DNA of 64,000 nucleotides from Malaya genurostris (Eukaryota > Arthropoda > Insecta > Diptera > Culicidae). A program made the position numbers and the translations under genes. The notes under the pieces were generated by a model. The model had not been told where the DNA came from and ran no database searches. It worked only from the letters and a program-made list of their open reading frames with translations. Each line of letters starts with the position of its first letter. Within the stretch, counting starts at the first letter, position 1. The stretch is from the NCBI RefSeq assembly GCF_030247185.1, contig NC_080570.1:164088882-164152881 (forward strand), written 5' to 3'. Below are positions 1 through 10,733 of this stretch, piece after piece.

Positions 1-79
1 GTTTTACTTCGGGAAACAACAGTACCATGATTCAATATATTTTAACTCGATCATTATTCAATTTTTAATCCACACTCTC

Positions 80-374
80 AAAAATCTGTAGAAATCTGCA
101 TTTTTTGCCAAAAATCTGTAATCTGTATATACAGAATCCTAGAGTGACTATAATCAGAGTGGCGACAGCTGTTCGTTTGGAATGACAGCTCCCAGTTCCA
201 AACGAGCAAACGACCTGTCAATTCAATGTAAAGCTAATGGAATGTTTTGAATTGTTGCCAAAATTACGGATGAGATGTCGTCACTCTGGTTATAGGCACT
301 CTACAGAATCTTGGTCACAAATTTATCTGAAAAATCTGTAAAATACAGATTAATCTGTATATGTGGCAACCCTG
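80..374. mobile_element. hAT-like MITE remnant rich in AATCTGTA motifs
   Basis: The stretch is dominated by repeats of AATCTGTA/TACAGA and ends in GGCAACCCTG, the reverse complement of a hAT-type terminus (CAGGGTTGCC). It resembles the better-preserved element at 49938-50623. It is interrupted by a small TIR element at 142-301. The other terminus is not identifiable near the window edge, so the element is partial and its left limit is approximate. Confidence 0.5.
142..301. mobile_element. Short MITE with TA target duplication (Tc1/mariner-type)
   Basis: The ends form an imperfect terminal inverted repeat of about 26 bp: GAGTGACTATAATCAG on the left against GAGTGCCTATAACCAG read from the right end. 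TA dinucleotides flank both sides (140-141 and 302-303). It lies inside AATCTGTA-rich hAT-like sequence, so it inserted later. About 160 bp, no coding capacity. Confidence 0.75.
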
Positions 375-395
375 ATGCCAGGTGAAAATTTCAAA

Positions 396-652
396 TCTCG
401 GTTAATTTTTCAAAAGGGCGTATGAGAAAGTGACAGTTTCTCTTTAATCACTCTCTCTTTCGATTATTGTGTTGTGATTAAAAAGATTTTCTTCGATATC
501 ACTATTCTGTTTGAAAGTCGAAAGTTTCGGGTATCATTTCATGCAAAGAGTTCAGTGATAAACGTGGAAACCGCTTGGTAATTAATAGAAAGGAAAGTAA
601 ACAAAGAGAAACTGTCACTTGCTTATACGCCCTTTTGAAAAATTAACCGAGA
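396..652. mobile_element. MITE family D, copy 1 (TIR TCTCGGTTAATTTTTC)
   Basis: About 257 bp bounded by long imperfect inverted repeats starting TCTCGGTTAATTTTTC and continuing through a GGGCGTAT...GTGACAGTTTCTC block. Related copies lie at 33894-34146 and 52636-52789. The interior carries a GTTTCGGGTATCATTT block shared by all three. No open reading frame; target duplication not clear. Confidence 0.7.
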
Positions 653-670
653 AATATTTTCAGACAGGGT

Positions 671-785
671 CAGAGATGCCATTTATAAAGATTAATCTGT
701 ATTATACAGAATTTTTACGTACGCATACAGTATACAGATTTGGTACAGATTTTCTAAATTTTATACGGATTTCCCAAGAAGCAAA
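671..785 (-). mobile_element. Truncated hAT MITE, same family as 49938-50623
   Basis: Starts with the hAT-like terminus CAGAGATGCC and matches the reverse complement of the right 115 bp of the element at 49938-50623, including its repeated AATCTGTA and ATTATACAGA motifs. The opposite end is missing. Confidence 0.6.
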
Positions 786-828
786 AATAAAAGCTTTTTC
801 GTATGAGCAATCAATAAGTATTTGAATG

Positions 829-897
829 CAGTGACAAGAAGCAAAGTCTTGGAATTGCATTCCTTTTGTGGAATTTTACCTTCCTGTTCCAACAGAT
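829..897. repeat. SINE-derived fragment
   Basis: The block AGCAAAGTCTTGGAATTGCA followed by TTCC...TGTTCCAACAGA closely matches the outer part of the tRNA-derived SINE at 22826-23045. Only this piece is present; no tRNA-like promoter boxes are seen here. Confidence 0.45.
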
Positions 898-1699
898 AGA
901 TGGAAAGAATTATTGCTCATTGAATATACCATTCTACAGCCATAATTTGTTGGACTAACATCTTTTAACACTGATTTCCTATGAAAAAATCTGGCATCTC
1001 TGGACAGGGTTGCAAAAGTCTGTACACGCTCTCCGCTTGTGAGGAATTCTGGCAACCGCTGGCTGCATTCCGGCTGCTGTCAAAATTGTCCAGGCGAAAT
1101 TGCGCCATTATCTCGCCGTACGTGTCTTGTTTATTTCCCTCCTCTTTCTTTCTTTCTTTTTTTTATAATTCGACTTCATTTGATAATCGTCAATCCCCCA
1201 TGTACGTACAAAAAATGAATCTTGAGACGAGGTAAATGAGATTTAAATATGGGTATGTTTGGTAGTGAGAAAGCAATGTTATTGGCAATAACATTTTCCA
1301 TGATTAGTATATATGAAGGGCAATGACTTATTGCCTTTCATATGTATCTTCTATTGAAAAAATAAAACTAAAATGCTTCAAATGTAGAACCGATTCAAAA
1401 CGGTTCTGCCAATCTTGTGTGGCAAGAATCCGACAGAAAAGAACCGTTAATAACCGCTAGGCGAAATTCTCTGCCGGAAACGGTTGTTGCTTTGTTGCCA
1501 GACTTTTGCCGAATTCCGACAAAAATGGCTGGCAGACATAGCAAGCCGTCTGGGGGGAAATCTGCCCGCCGCGTACAAATGGGAGCGAGCGTAAGAAGCT
1601 CTTCGAGATAAACTTACTTTGTTTGACAAAGTATTGGAAGTTTTATTGGGGTACTTTCTTAGACTGAAAGTATAAAAATAAATCACGCAGAATAAATTT
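898..1699. other. Intergenic, no gene recognised
   Basis: No coding signal or recognisable RNA gene. Contains a T/C-rich tract near 1140-1165 and several short inverted repeats. Open frames here are short and have no recognisable domain. Confidence 0.5.
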
Positions 1700-2674
1700 T
1701 TACTAATGGTCTGAAATTAGAATTTTACGCAAGATTTATTTATTCAGTATCGGAAAATAACTATCGAGTTGTCAAATATAATCATGCTTTCGAGCCTTAG
1801 ACAAGACCTGACATCTGGGGGGGGCTGCTTTTGTTCCAAAATGGACCAGTTTCTGATTGGCTGATTTTGATGTTGCCAGCTGCACATTGTGAAAAGAAAA
1901 AACTTTTGCAGGGTACGCGAGCAATGATGCCAAGTATAAACAAAATCAGAAAACAAATTTATTAAAATGTATAATTTAAGCTCACCAATGAAAATGAGAA
2001 TTTTCGGAAAATGTTTCACTTTTTTTCAATCTCATTGGTAATAAATGTTTATAGTGGCAAGACTGTGTATTTAAAATAGACATCAAGCCGTTTTTATGTT
2101 TAGTGAATTAAAGTGTAACCAAAAAAGATTTGTTAAATTAGTGTAAACTCGAAAGTGCGTTTAGTTTTACGAGAAGAATCAACTGTTGTGTTCCACACTG
2201 TGCTCGCATTAAGCATTTTTATCCAAACCTAATTTTTTCCGGTTTGCAAAAGATCCAGTAATACGTCAACAATGGATTCAATTTTTTTCAACATAAGATA
2301 TTTCGTGTTTTGTCATCAAAGCTCAATTAATTGTTTTAAGCATTAATATATAATAAAGAAATGCATTCACCAAAACATGTTTTATGTTTATTTCAAATCA
2401 AAAACCTAAAGTCTAAAAATTTAAATGTAATATTTTTTTCCTAGCATAGTTATTAAAAAAAATCTGTAAATATGGCTACACTGTAGCCGATACGTTGGTA
2501 TTTATTCCACAGGGCGAAAATGACGAGAAGGATGATTCGGAAGGAAGAATAAGAAGCCAGTTGTCAGGTCTTGTCTTAGTTTCGAGCAGGGTCATTTTTG
2601 ACAATGACAAAATAACTAGTCGACTGTCAAATTTTAACGAAATGTTAAAATAATTCGCGAGATGGTCCCCAGCC
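1700..2674. mobile_element. PIF/Harbinger-like MITE family B, copy 3, split by a nested insertion
   Basis: The flanks 1700-1795 and 2588-2674 match the right half of the intact elements at 7524-7838 and 8601-8925, including the shared GTCGGAAAAT...ATCATGCT and GAGCAGGGT...TTTTTGACA blocks. The copy ends GGTCCCCAGCC, then TTA. Its left terminus is missing. It is interrupted by the 784-bp element at 1796-2579. Confidence 0.65.
1796..2579 (+). mobile_element. Non-autonomous TIR element family A, copy 1, with 8-bp target duplication
   Basis: Inverted termini CTTAGACAAGACCTGACA / TGTCAGGTCTTGTCTTAG bound 784 bp. Perfect direct repeats TTTCGAGC flank it at 1788-1795 and 2580-2587. An 8-bp duplication is what hAT and P-type transposases leave, but the terminal sequence is not one I can place. 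A second copy in the opposite orientation lies at 9060-9770. No coding capacity. Confidence 0.85.
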
Positions 2675-5600
2675 TTAGTCGCGGAAACCAGTCAATTTAT
2701 GGGAAACGCGCGAGAGCGTAACTTCAAAATTGACAAAGGGATCATAATAATAAAATTTCAATTCCAAGGCAAGCAAGTGCGATTGATAGCCATTGATTCC
2801 AGAAGTTTGATACTACTGAAAATTTATTCATATACTGCTTATCATATTTTCGTTTTGTTTAAGTTTGTACGAGATACTCGTGATCGCAATCGCATAATTC
2901 TTCCACGTGATAAATTTTGAAAGCATTAAATAGATTTCAAAAAGCAACAACCATTCGAAACATTAAAGCAATTTCACAAGCCTCGATTTGATTGTTATTT
3001 TCGTCACGAGTTCTCTTATGGAACAGGCAAGATAAACTTTTCCAATCAAAAAAATCACCATCTACTGCAAGTCGCCGCCTGAACTTTATGCCTGATCCAC
3101 TCTCGGGCGAACTAAAAACCCAACATAGTTATACCGCGCGAACGAAGCTTATTCTCAGGAAAAAAGTTATCAAACTAAGGATTAGCAGTCAGCGGTAGTC
3201 CAATATTTGACTCATTCTGCCCTCGTTGTTCCACCGAAAAAGAGTTGACCTAAATTTTGATCACATGAGTTCCTGGTGTTTTGAAAAAATGTACAAGTTG
3301 CCCAATGTCAACTTTCAATTGCAGAGCCACTATAGTTTCAAGCTTGACACCCAGTAGGCTATGAGATAGGTATCGATTCATTTCTAGTCATGCGAACTTC
3401 AATTTTCGGTGGCACTGTGCCCATACTGTAACACTGACGGCGAAATACGAAAATAAATTTTGTTTGATTGGAAAAACTTTGATTACTTTATAAGACCAAC
3501 AAATTACCCTGTCGCAAAAGTAAAATAACTTTTCAATTTCTCAACGCCTGCTTATCACCTCTCCGCTCTATTCCCACTTACAACAGCAAGTCATGAATTG
3601 TGGGCTAAATCACGAGCACCGAAAACGGAAACCGAAACTTTCACAACAGTCATCATTCGGCAGTGGTTTCCTGCAGCTGATGCGTTTCGGAAAGCTTACG
3701 ACAGTCAACTGCTAATATTAAATGTAAATAAACCTGATTACAGCTCGACGTGCTTGAAAATGATTAATGAACGTGGAACGACACGCGAGCTTAATTTTCG
3801 ATCATGAGATTCGATTAACACTCTGTGCTCGGCTATACGAAAAAGGGTTCACTTCCAGAAAAAGGATGAAACAACAAAAAAGAGGCTGAGCGCTACAGCC
3901 TTACTCAATTTGCGGATACATTCACGTTTATGGCAATGGCTTCGCGGAGATTTGTCTATATAATCCTGATCTGAGTCCTTTGCTATTACGAGAAGCAGAG
4001 ATTGTATTTCCTGTGGATAGTACGAATAACCCCAAATTATTTTCATTCCCCAAGAATGGCGTTAGACGAAAACGATCGTGACGTGAAATGGCATAATACG
4101 TGATTTTCAGTTTACACACAGTTAGTAGAGACTGTTGCGGCTTATAAACAAGCTCTTTTTGCGGTTCCCGTTTTTCCTTTCCCTTAATTTCATTGCCCAC
4201 TATTTGTCTTCGTCGGTTCGGTGGCAGCCAACAGTGATTAAAGTTTTATATTACGTCCGGTTCGTATGAGAAGCCAACCCCGTCATGCTCACGCCACGTG
4301 ACGAAATACGGAAGCACAGCAAGCCACGCACACGGCCGCCTATGATGGGTGGATAAATCGGGACATCATTAATTATGAGACAACCACGGCGTATCGTGAC
4401 GCTTCGGTTTTGAGAAATTGTTTTAAGCATTAAAGTTTTGAGCATTCATGAAACAGTTCAAACTGATTGTGCGGTGCTTTACATCCTTTACTATTTTTAT
4501 TTCGTCCATGAGTTTGTATACGAATTTAACTCACAAGCTTGACTCTAATCTGATTCTATCTCATCTATGGAAAGATTCTCAAAACATTTTCCAAAACAAA
4601 ACACGTCAATGAAGTTTTATTTTTAGATGATTTACTCAAACAGTCAGAACTTGTCGTTGATCTTTTCTACTTTAGCGATGACTTTGGCAAGGATATTCTT
4701 TTCAAACTCAAAAACTCTTGTTCTTCGTTTCAAAAAAAAAATAGTGCTGTTCAAAGAAAAGAGTATTGAACCGAAGCGGGCAAGAATCTGCCTCCGGATA
4801 CCACGTCATGGTCTCGAGCGAATCAACATTAAACGGTCAGAGGAAAAACGAAACGATACAGCTATGACTGCAATTGACCTACATTGTTCCAGGAGAGATG
4901 TCTGCAAAAAAAAGAGCCTCAAGATTTCTCACCAATGAAAATGTAGGCATCTTTTTTATTTTGTTGCCCTTGCATCTGTCACCGTCGTCGTTGACAAGTT
5001 GTTCACATTTGATTTTTTTCGCATAACGGACTCGGAAACACTTGTGTTCCCCGCCAGTAATAGCCTAGAGAAATTTCTAGGAAACGAACAAAGAAAAACA
5101 AATCACAGAAAAGGTGTTTATAAATATAAACACCCTCCGTATCACAGTGTGCCGTGTTGACCGAAATGGAACGAAATGTGCCAATCTAGTAGGCGGGTGT
5201 TATGATGTAAATTTTCGTGTGGATTTTCAGGGATGATAAATTGAGCCGTTGAAGACTGTTTTGAGGTTTATTTTAAGACCCGTCAGCTATAAAGATTGAG
5301 GTTGAGTTATGTTTTTTTTTTAGAATGGATCCCAGCATGCTAAAATCTGGTATGCACCGCTCAAATTTGCCTGGTGAAATCAAAGCATACTTTCGCTATT
5401 AGTATTATTCAGTTTGAAGTGTCACCTGGGGTCAGAGCTCGAACAAAAACAAAACACGTCGACCGATTCTCACGCTTTATCTACACACACCGAACACATT
5501 GAGCAAGAGGCCTCGTCTGGTATCCATACAAGCACACGCATGCATCAGCATACTGATGCTTTTACAAGAACCACAAATCCCCAAAAAGGGTAAAATAACG

Positions 5601-7523
5601 ACGGAAAAATCCATCAATGCGGTATTAAATGGATTATGAATTTCACCGCTGAGACTTTCACCGCAGTGCCGCTTTCGTCTTCGGTGCCTTAGAGAGTGTG
5701 GAAATTCACGTCATTCTGCTTCAAAATTCACCATTACTGGTCGGTCATTCGAGCACTAGATCATACCCCTGTCAGTTCGGACATGTACCGGTTGAATTTC
5801 CGTAGCAGGAGTTTCTTCATATATTCGTGAGAAAAAAAAAGGTTCTGTTCGAACAACCGCACCCGAAGTCCAAAATGTGGTAATGGATTATGACAATCGG
5901 ATGAATTCATGCATAAGTGCAATTTTCATACAACAATATTTTCAAACCATGCATATTTACATCAATTTTTCTGATTGTTGTCGGCCAGTCGTCCATTAAA
6001 CGCTGTCTATCCCCGTTACTCAAAACACCTCCGCTGATGTTCCTTTACCTTTACCTAACAAACCAACAAACATACGTCACATACGATGATCAGATGACCA
6101 TTTGCCAATATGAATAAAAACTACTCAATAGTAAATTCCAAAACCAATACCACAAATATACGAAGGGGGCGAGCTTTCACTACAAGAACGAAATTACCAT
6201 GACCGTCCATAAAGCAGTAAAAACAAATTTCCATAGTCACAATGAGTCGAAAAACAATTGTAAGGAAACTTTTTACTGCAGGGTCGCTCTTGGAAAGGGG
6301 CGAAAAAAAAACTACCGAACCCAAGAAGTAAGCTCAAAAGTCACTGACCATGAGGCAAAGATTACTGGACACGAGCCTGACAGTGGCGCACAGGCCGGAA
6401 GCAAACCATCAAATTCGAAGCCACTGTGCCGGGAAAACACATCAAAAATAATTCATTTCTAGCACAAAAACTTGTTTGCTCCGCTTTTGTTGTACAATGT
6501 TCGAGTATGGCAGAATAACAATGAGACGAATGAGAAAACTTTTTCAAATCGTTGATAGTCTTTGCGGCACTGAATCGAAGAGTATTAAATTGCTGTTCGA
6601 ACTACTAACGTATCAAATTTAAGCCATTGGAAGAACCCTTGAATTATTGCAACACTTCACCACAAGCCTACTGTGATACGCGGGAGGAAAGAAACGAGAA
6701 ATGCTGTTAGTGTAGCTTGTCATGACGTGACGCACGTGACGAAAAGTTATGTACTTTTCTTGAAAGTTGGACGAAAGCTGAACACATTAGTCGTGAGTCA
6801 CACAGCTGTTCCAATTACACTGGCTGTCAATGATGGTGCCAAGCTGATCAATGCATGATTGGAAATGAAAGCAAACACCATTCCTGTGCTGCTTTTATCA
6901 ACCATCTTTGTCCTGGGGCGAGAGCAGCAAGAATTGTTACACGGGTAGGAGTGGAAAGAGACTGTCGGTTTTTCTTTAATTAAAACCTAAGCAAGGGAGT
7001 GGGGAAATGGGGAGATTTTTCTTTCTTTTTTTAAGACACTCCATCAGCTGTTTCCTGACCGTTTGTTTTTTCTTTCGTTCCATGATCTGGTCCTGCGTCT
7101 TGGTCATGGAAATAGATCTTGGTCGGTCTTCTCTCCTGGTAAAAGGTCAGCTTAATGAGTGTGACGGTGCGAAAAAGATAGACAGACTGCGTTCGTTCGA
7201 TTTGATAAGGGCGGGTTTTTTTCCTATCATTACTAGAAGGGGATTTTTTTTTCGCACGCCGGACAGAAGTTGGGTAATTATTTTTCCCCTTTTCGGGAGA
7301 GCTTCCTCGTCGCAGAAGAACGGACAAAATCTTCATTTTTCTGTGTGCCTGGTGTTGAAGGTGGTTCTATTTCTTATCCGTGATTCCCACGCGGATTGAT
7401 TGCGAAGTACATACAGAAGGGTGAGCTATCTATTTCAGATGTTTTAGGATGCGACGCTCATAAGATACTGAAATATATTGGCCAATCAAAAAAACGTGAA
7501 ATTTGGAATCGATAGCCTACTAA
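2675..7523. other. 4.8-kb intergenic stretch, no gene recognised
   Basis: Open frames are all under about 130 codons and have low-complexity, gene-unlike composition. Homopolymer T and A runs are common. No transposase, reverse transcriptase or RNA gene was recognised. The 7007-7399 frame (130 codons) is hydrophobic and Phe/Arg-rich but overlaps a poly-T tract and is not convincing. Confidence 0.5.
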
Positions 7524-7838
7524 GGCTGTGAACCATTTCGCGGTTATTTTTAACTTTTGGTTGAAATCTGACACTTGAGTGGTTATTTTGTGTCGAGTAG
7601 TTAAATTTAACTAAAACTGTAGCCCATTTCAAAGTTTGACGGATGGAAAGTTATTTGAGTTTATTTTGCGCTGGAAATAATTTTGACTGAAGAATTGATA
7701 TTTGAATTTTCTTCGCAAGATCTCTTTCAGTGTCGGAAAATGACCATCGATCTGTCAAAAATAACCATGCTCTCGAGCAGGGTTATTTTTGACAGCATTA
7801 ACAAAAAGTTAAAATTAACCGCGAAATGGTTCACAGCC
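7524..7838. mobile_element. PIF/Harbinger-like (Tourist-type) MITE family B, copy 1
   Basis: Termini GGCTGTGAACCATTTCGCGG and its reverse complement bound 315 bp, flanked on both sides by TAA (7521-7523 and 7839-7841). A 3-bp TWA target duplication with a GG-starting terminus is characteristic of PIF/Harbinger MITEs. The interior has the CATGCTCTCGAGCAGGG site into which family A jumped in the sister copy at 1.7-2.7 kb. Confidence 0.85.
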
Positions 7839-8600
7839 TAAGATGCATCAATAATCTGACTTACAAACTGTCAAGAATATGTAGAGAAATGCATTTTTTT
7901 TTTCAAAACAATCAGCTCGCGTTCGAGAAAAATGTTCGAAAAGTGTTTAATATCGTAGAGCCGGAAATGAATCAAGTACAAGATTTTGATAGTTTCATTC
8001 ACTCAAATATTGAGATATATATGAACGTTTGTACGACTTGTGTTACGATTTTATTTATGTAATGATTTCCTCTAGGTCAAGGCTCAAACTTACAATCGAC
8101 CTATAATGGCGCCCTACTTCCTGGAATATAAACGTAACCATCTGTACACAAATAGTCATTTCCAAGACTCCAAAGCCACTAAGGGTCCTCTTCAGAACCC
8201 CAAAAGTAACGTAAAGAACTTTATAAAACTGTCCTAAACTGCCACTCTAATTTCTAGAATATAAACGCAATCTTCCGAAACCGAATGGTTCTTTTCAGGA
8301 CTCCTAGTTGTTTACATAGCACAAAAATGATTTAAAATTGCTCAATTTCAGGACCGGAAGTGGTTTCGTGTGAAACGATTCATTATTGTAAGTGAACTTT
8401 CAAGACATGGTCTCCTTTCTCGGACTCCTTCATAGACATGTAGTTTCATTTATTATGCTGGCGTACGGAAATTGATGCTAAAATTCATGTACAAACAATT
8501 ATATTGCCAAATAAATAACTAAATGAATAAATAACTAAACCTTATTTTCCAATTTCAACTTCGAATCAAAAGTAAACCTGATATAAACATTCGTTTTTAA
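7839..8600. other. Intergenic, no gene recognised
   Basis: AT-rich sequence between two family B MITEs. No coding or RNA feature seen. Confidence 0.5.
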
Positions 8601-8925
8601 GACTGTGAACTATTTCGCGGGTAATTTTAAATTTTGGTTAAAATCTGACACTTGAGCGGTTATTTTGTGCCGAGTAGTTAAATTTAACTAAAACTGCGGC
8701 CCATTTCAAAATTTGACGGACCGAAAGTTATTCGGGTTAAATTTCCACTAAAGAATTAGTATTGGAATTTTCATTGCAAGATTTTTTTCAGTGTCGGAAA
8801 ATAACCATCGATTTGTCAAAAATAACCATGCTCTCGAGCAGGGTTATTTTTGACAACATGAAATTAACCGCTCGAGTGTCAGATTTTGACTAAAAGTAAA
8901 ATTAACCGCAAAATGGTTCACAGCC
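8601..8925. mobile_element. PIF/Harbinger-like MITE family B, copy 2
   Basis: 325 bp, same family and orientation as 7524-7838. Left end GACTGTGAACTATTTCGCGG, right end GGTTCACAGCC, flanked by TAA at 8598-8600 and 8926-8928. It keeps the uninterrupted CTCTCGAGCAGGG interior. Confidence 0.85.
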
Positions 8926-9059
8926 TAAGGGCATATTCAGTAGTGTTCTAGTTCTAGATGCATAATTTATGTCAGTTACAAAATTTAAATCTTGATTTTA
9001 TAACAGGAAAAACTGGCAGCCCCAGCAGTGTTTTACTCGTGTTTGAAATATACAAAAAA

Positions 9060-9770
9060 CTAAGACAAGACCTGACAACTGGCTTCTTATTCTTCCTTCC
9101 GAATCATCCTTCTCGTCATTTTGGCCCTGTGGGATAAATACCAACGTATCGGCTACAGTGTAACCATATCTACAGATTTTTTTTTAATAATTTCATGCTG
9201 AGAAAAAAATATTTATTTAATTTAAATTTTTAGACTCGGTTTTTAATTTGCAAAAAACATGAAAAATGTTTTGGTGAATGCATTTTTTATTATATATTAA
9301 CACTTAAAAACAATTAATTGAGCTTTGATGACAAAACACAAGATATTTCATGTTGAACGCATAACCGAATCAATTGGCGTGGAACACAACAGTTCATTCT
9401 ACTTGTAAAACTAAACTCACTTTCGAGTTTACACTAATTTAACAAATCTTTTTTGGTTACACTTTAATTCACTAAAAAGAAAAACGGCTTGATGCTGATT
9501 TTTATTACACAGTTCTGCCACTATAAACATTTATTACAAATAAGACTGAAAAAAGTGAAACATTCTCTTGAAAATTTTCTGGTGAGGTCAAATTATACAA
9601 TAAACTTGTTTTCTGATTTGCTGATTTGCTGATTTGATGATCATTGCTCGCGTACCCTACAAAAGTTTTTTCTTTTCACAATGTGCGGGTAGCAACATCA
9701 AAATCAGCCAATCGGAAACTGGTCCATTTTGGAACAAAAGCAGCCCCCCAGTTGTCAGGTCTTGTCTTAG
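9060..9770 (-). mobile_element. Non-autonomous TIR element family A, copy 2
   Basis: 711 bp with termini CTAAGACAAGACCTGACAAC and its reverse complement, flanked by perfect 8-bp direct repeats ACAAAAAA (9052-9059, 9771-9778). The interior matches 1796-2579 in inverted orientation, including the CCAACGTATCGGCTACAGTG block. Slightly shorter through small indels. Confidence 0.85.
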
Positions 9771-10733
9771 ACAAAAAATAGAACCGCACCGTAGACCAGA
9801 AAATGGTTTTAAATTTGACAGAAAAACTGGTCGAATAAATAAAACTAGAACGGCTTGCTGGGGATTCGTTCCAGCGCTGCCAACTATACCGATTTCTCGG
9901 TATTTATACCGATTTTTGGACTCGATACAGGAATACAGATATGCTCTCTCAAAATACCGATATTTCAATTTTCATACAGATAAATATCGATTTTCAGTTT
10001 TTGTGTTGGATTCCGTAGGGGTAAACCAGGTCGAGTGACCCTTTTTTTTTTTGGTCGCAAAATCAGTTTTCGCACTAAATCGATGTTTGATTTTTCGAGA
10101 AAGATATTGTACATATTGATATTATTCCGCCAAATACAGATTTTTGGAAAAAAAAACAGTTGACAGTACTGATTCGTTCGTTCCAGTTTCTGCTCTATTA
10201 TTGATCTTCCATATAGAACTTCTAGCTGCTAAATTTACTCTTATCACTCTATATTTACGGACCCAAAAGTTGGATTTCGATAAAAAAAATGCCTCACAGA
10301 ACAATAATACCTTTCATTTGAATATAAGTTCGTGAAAGCAATATCTCCATTCCGACCTTTTTGAGTGCCTTTTCCGTTGCTTCCGAAACTGGTGAAGTCA
10401 ACTGGCTCTTTCCGAAACGGATTCCTGGGCTAGGCCTGTCCACAAGCCTCAGTAATTGGTAGAAGTTTCCATTTTGTACTATTCAGGAAACAGTTGATGA
10501 ACAAGCATTATTTCGATATCATAGCTAGATTTGGAAAAGTTAAATATCTGAGATGATGATCACGAATAAATACTGTCATTAAAATAAAACGAACCGTTTC
10601 ACATTGCACAATTAACAATTCTATTTGGCGTAATCAAATAACAAAACATCACTACACACTACAAAACTATCTACTAATAACTACAAAACCATTTGTACAT
10701 AAACTAAATGACCTTTCTTCGAGGGGGCGGTCA
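9771..10733. other. Intergenic and 3' flank of the vitellogenin receptor gene
   Basis: No gene. 9890-9990 has several reiterated ACCGAT/ATCGGT motifs, probably another decayed MITE. The last ~150 bp before 10733 should be the 3' UTR of the receptor gene. The stop codon is immediately followed by a second in-frame TGA (10731-10733). Confidence 0.45.

Noticed and set aside
7007..7399. 130-codon frame
   Set aside because: Low-complexity, T-rich DNA gives Phe-rich translation; no domain or splice context.
9634..10038. 134-codon plus-strand frame
   Set aside because: It starts within the family A element and runs into reiterated ACCGAT motifs; a by-product of repeats.
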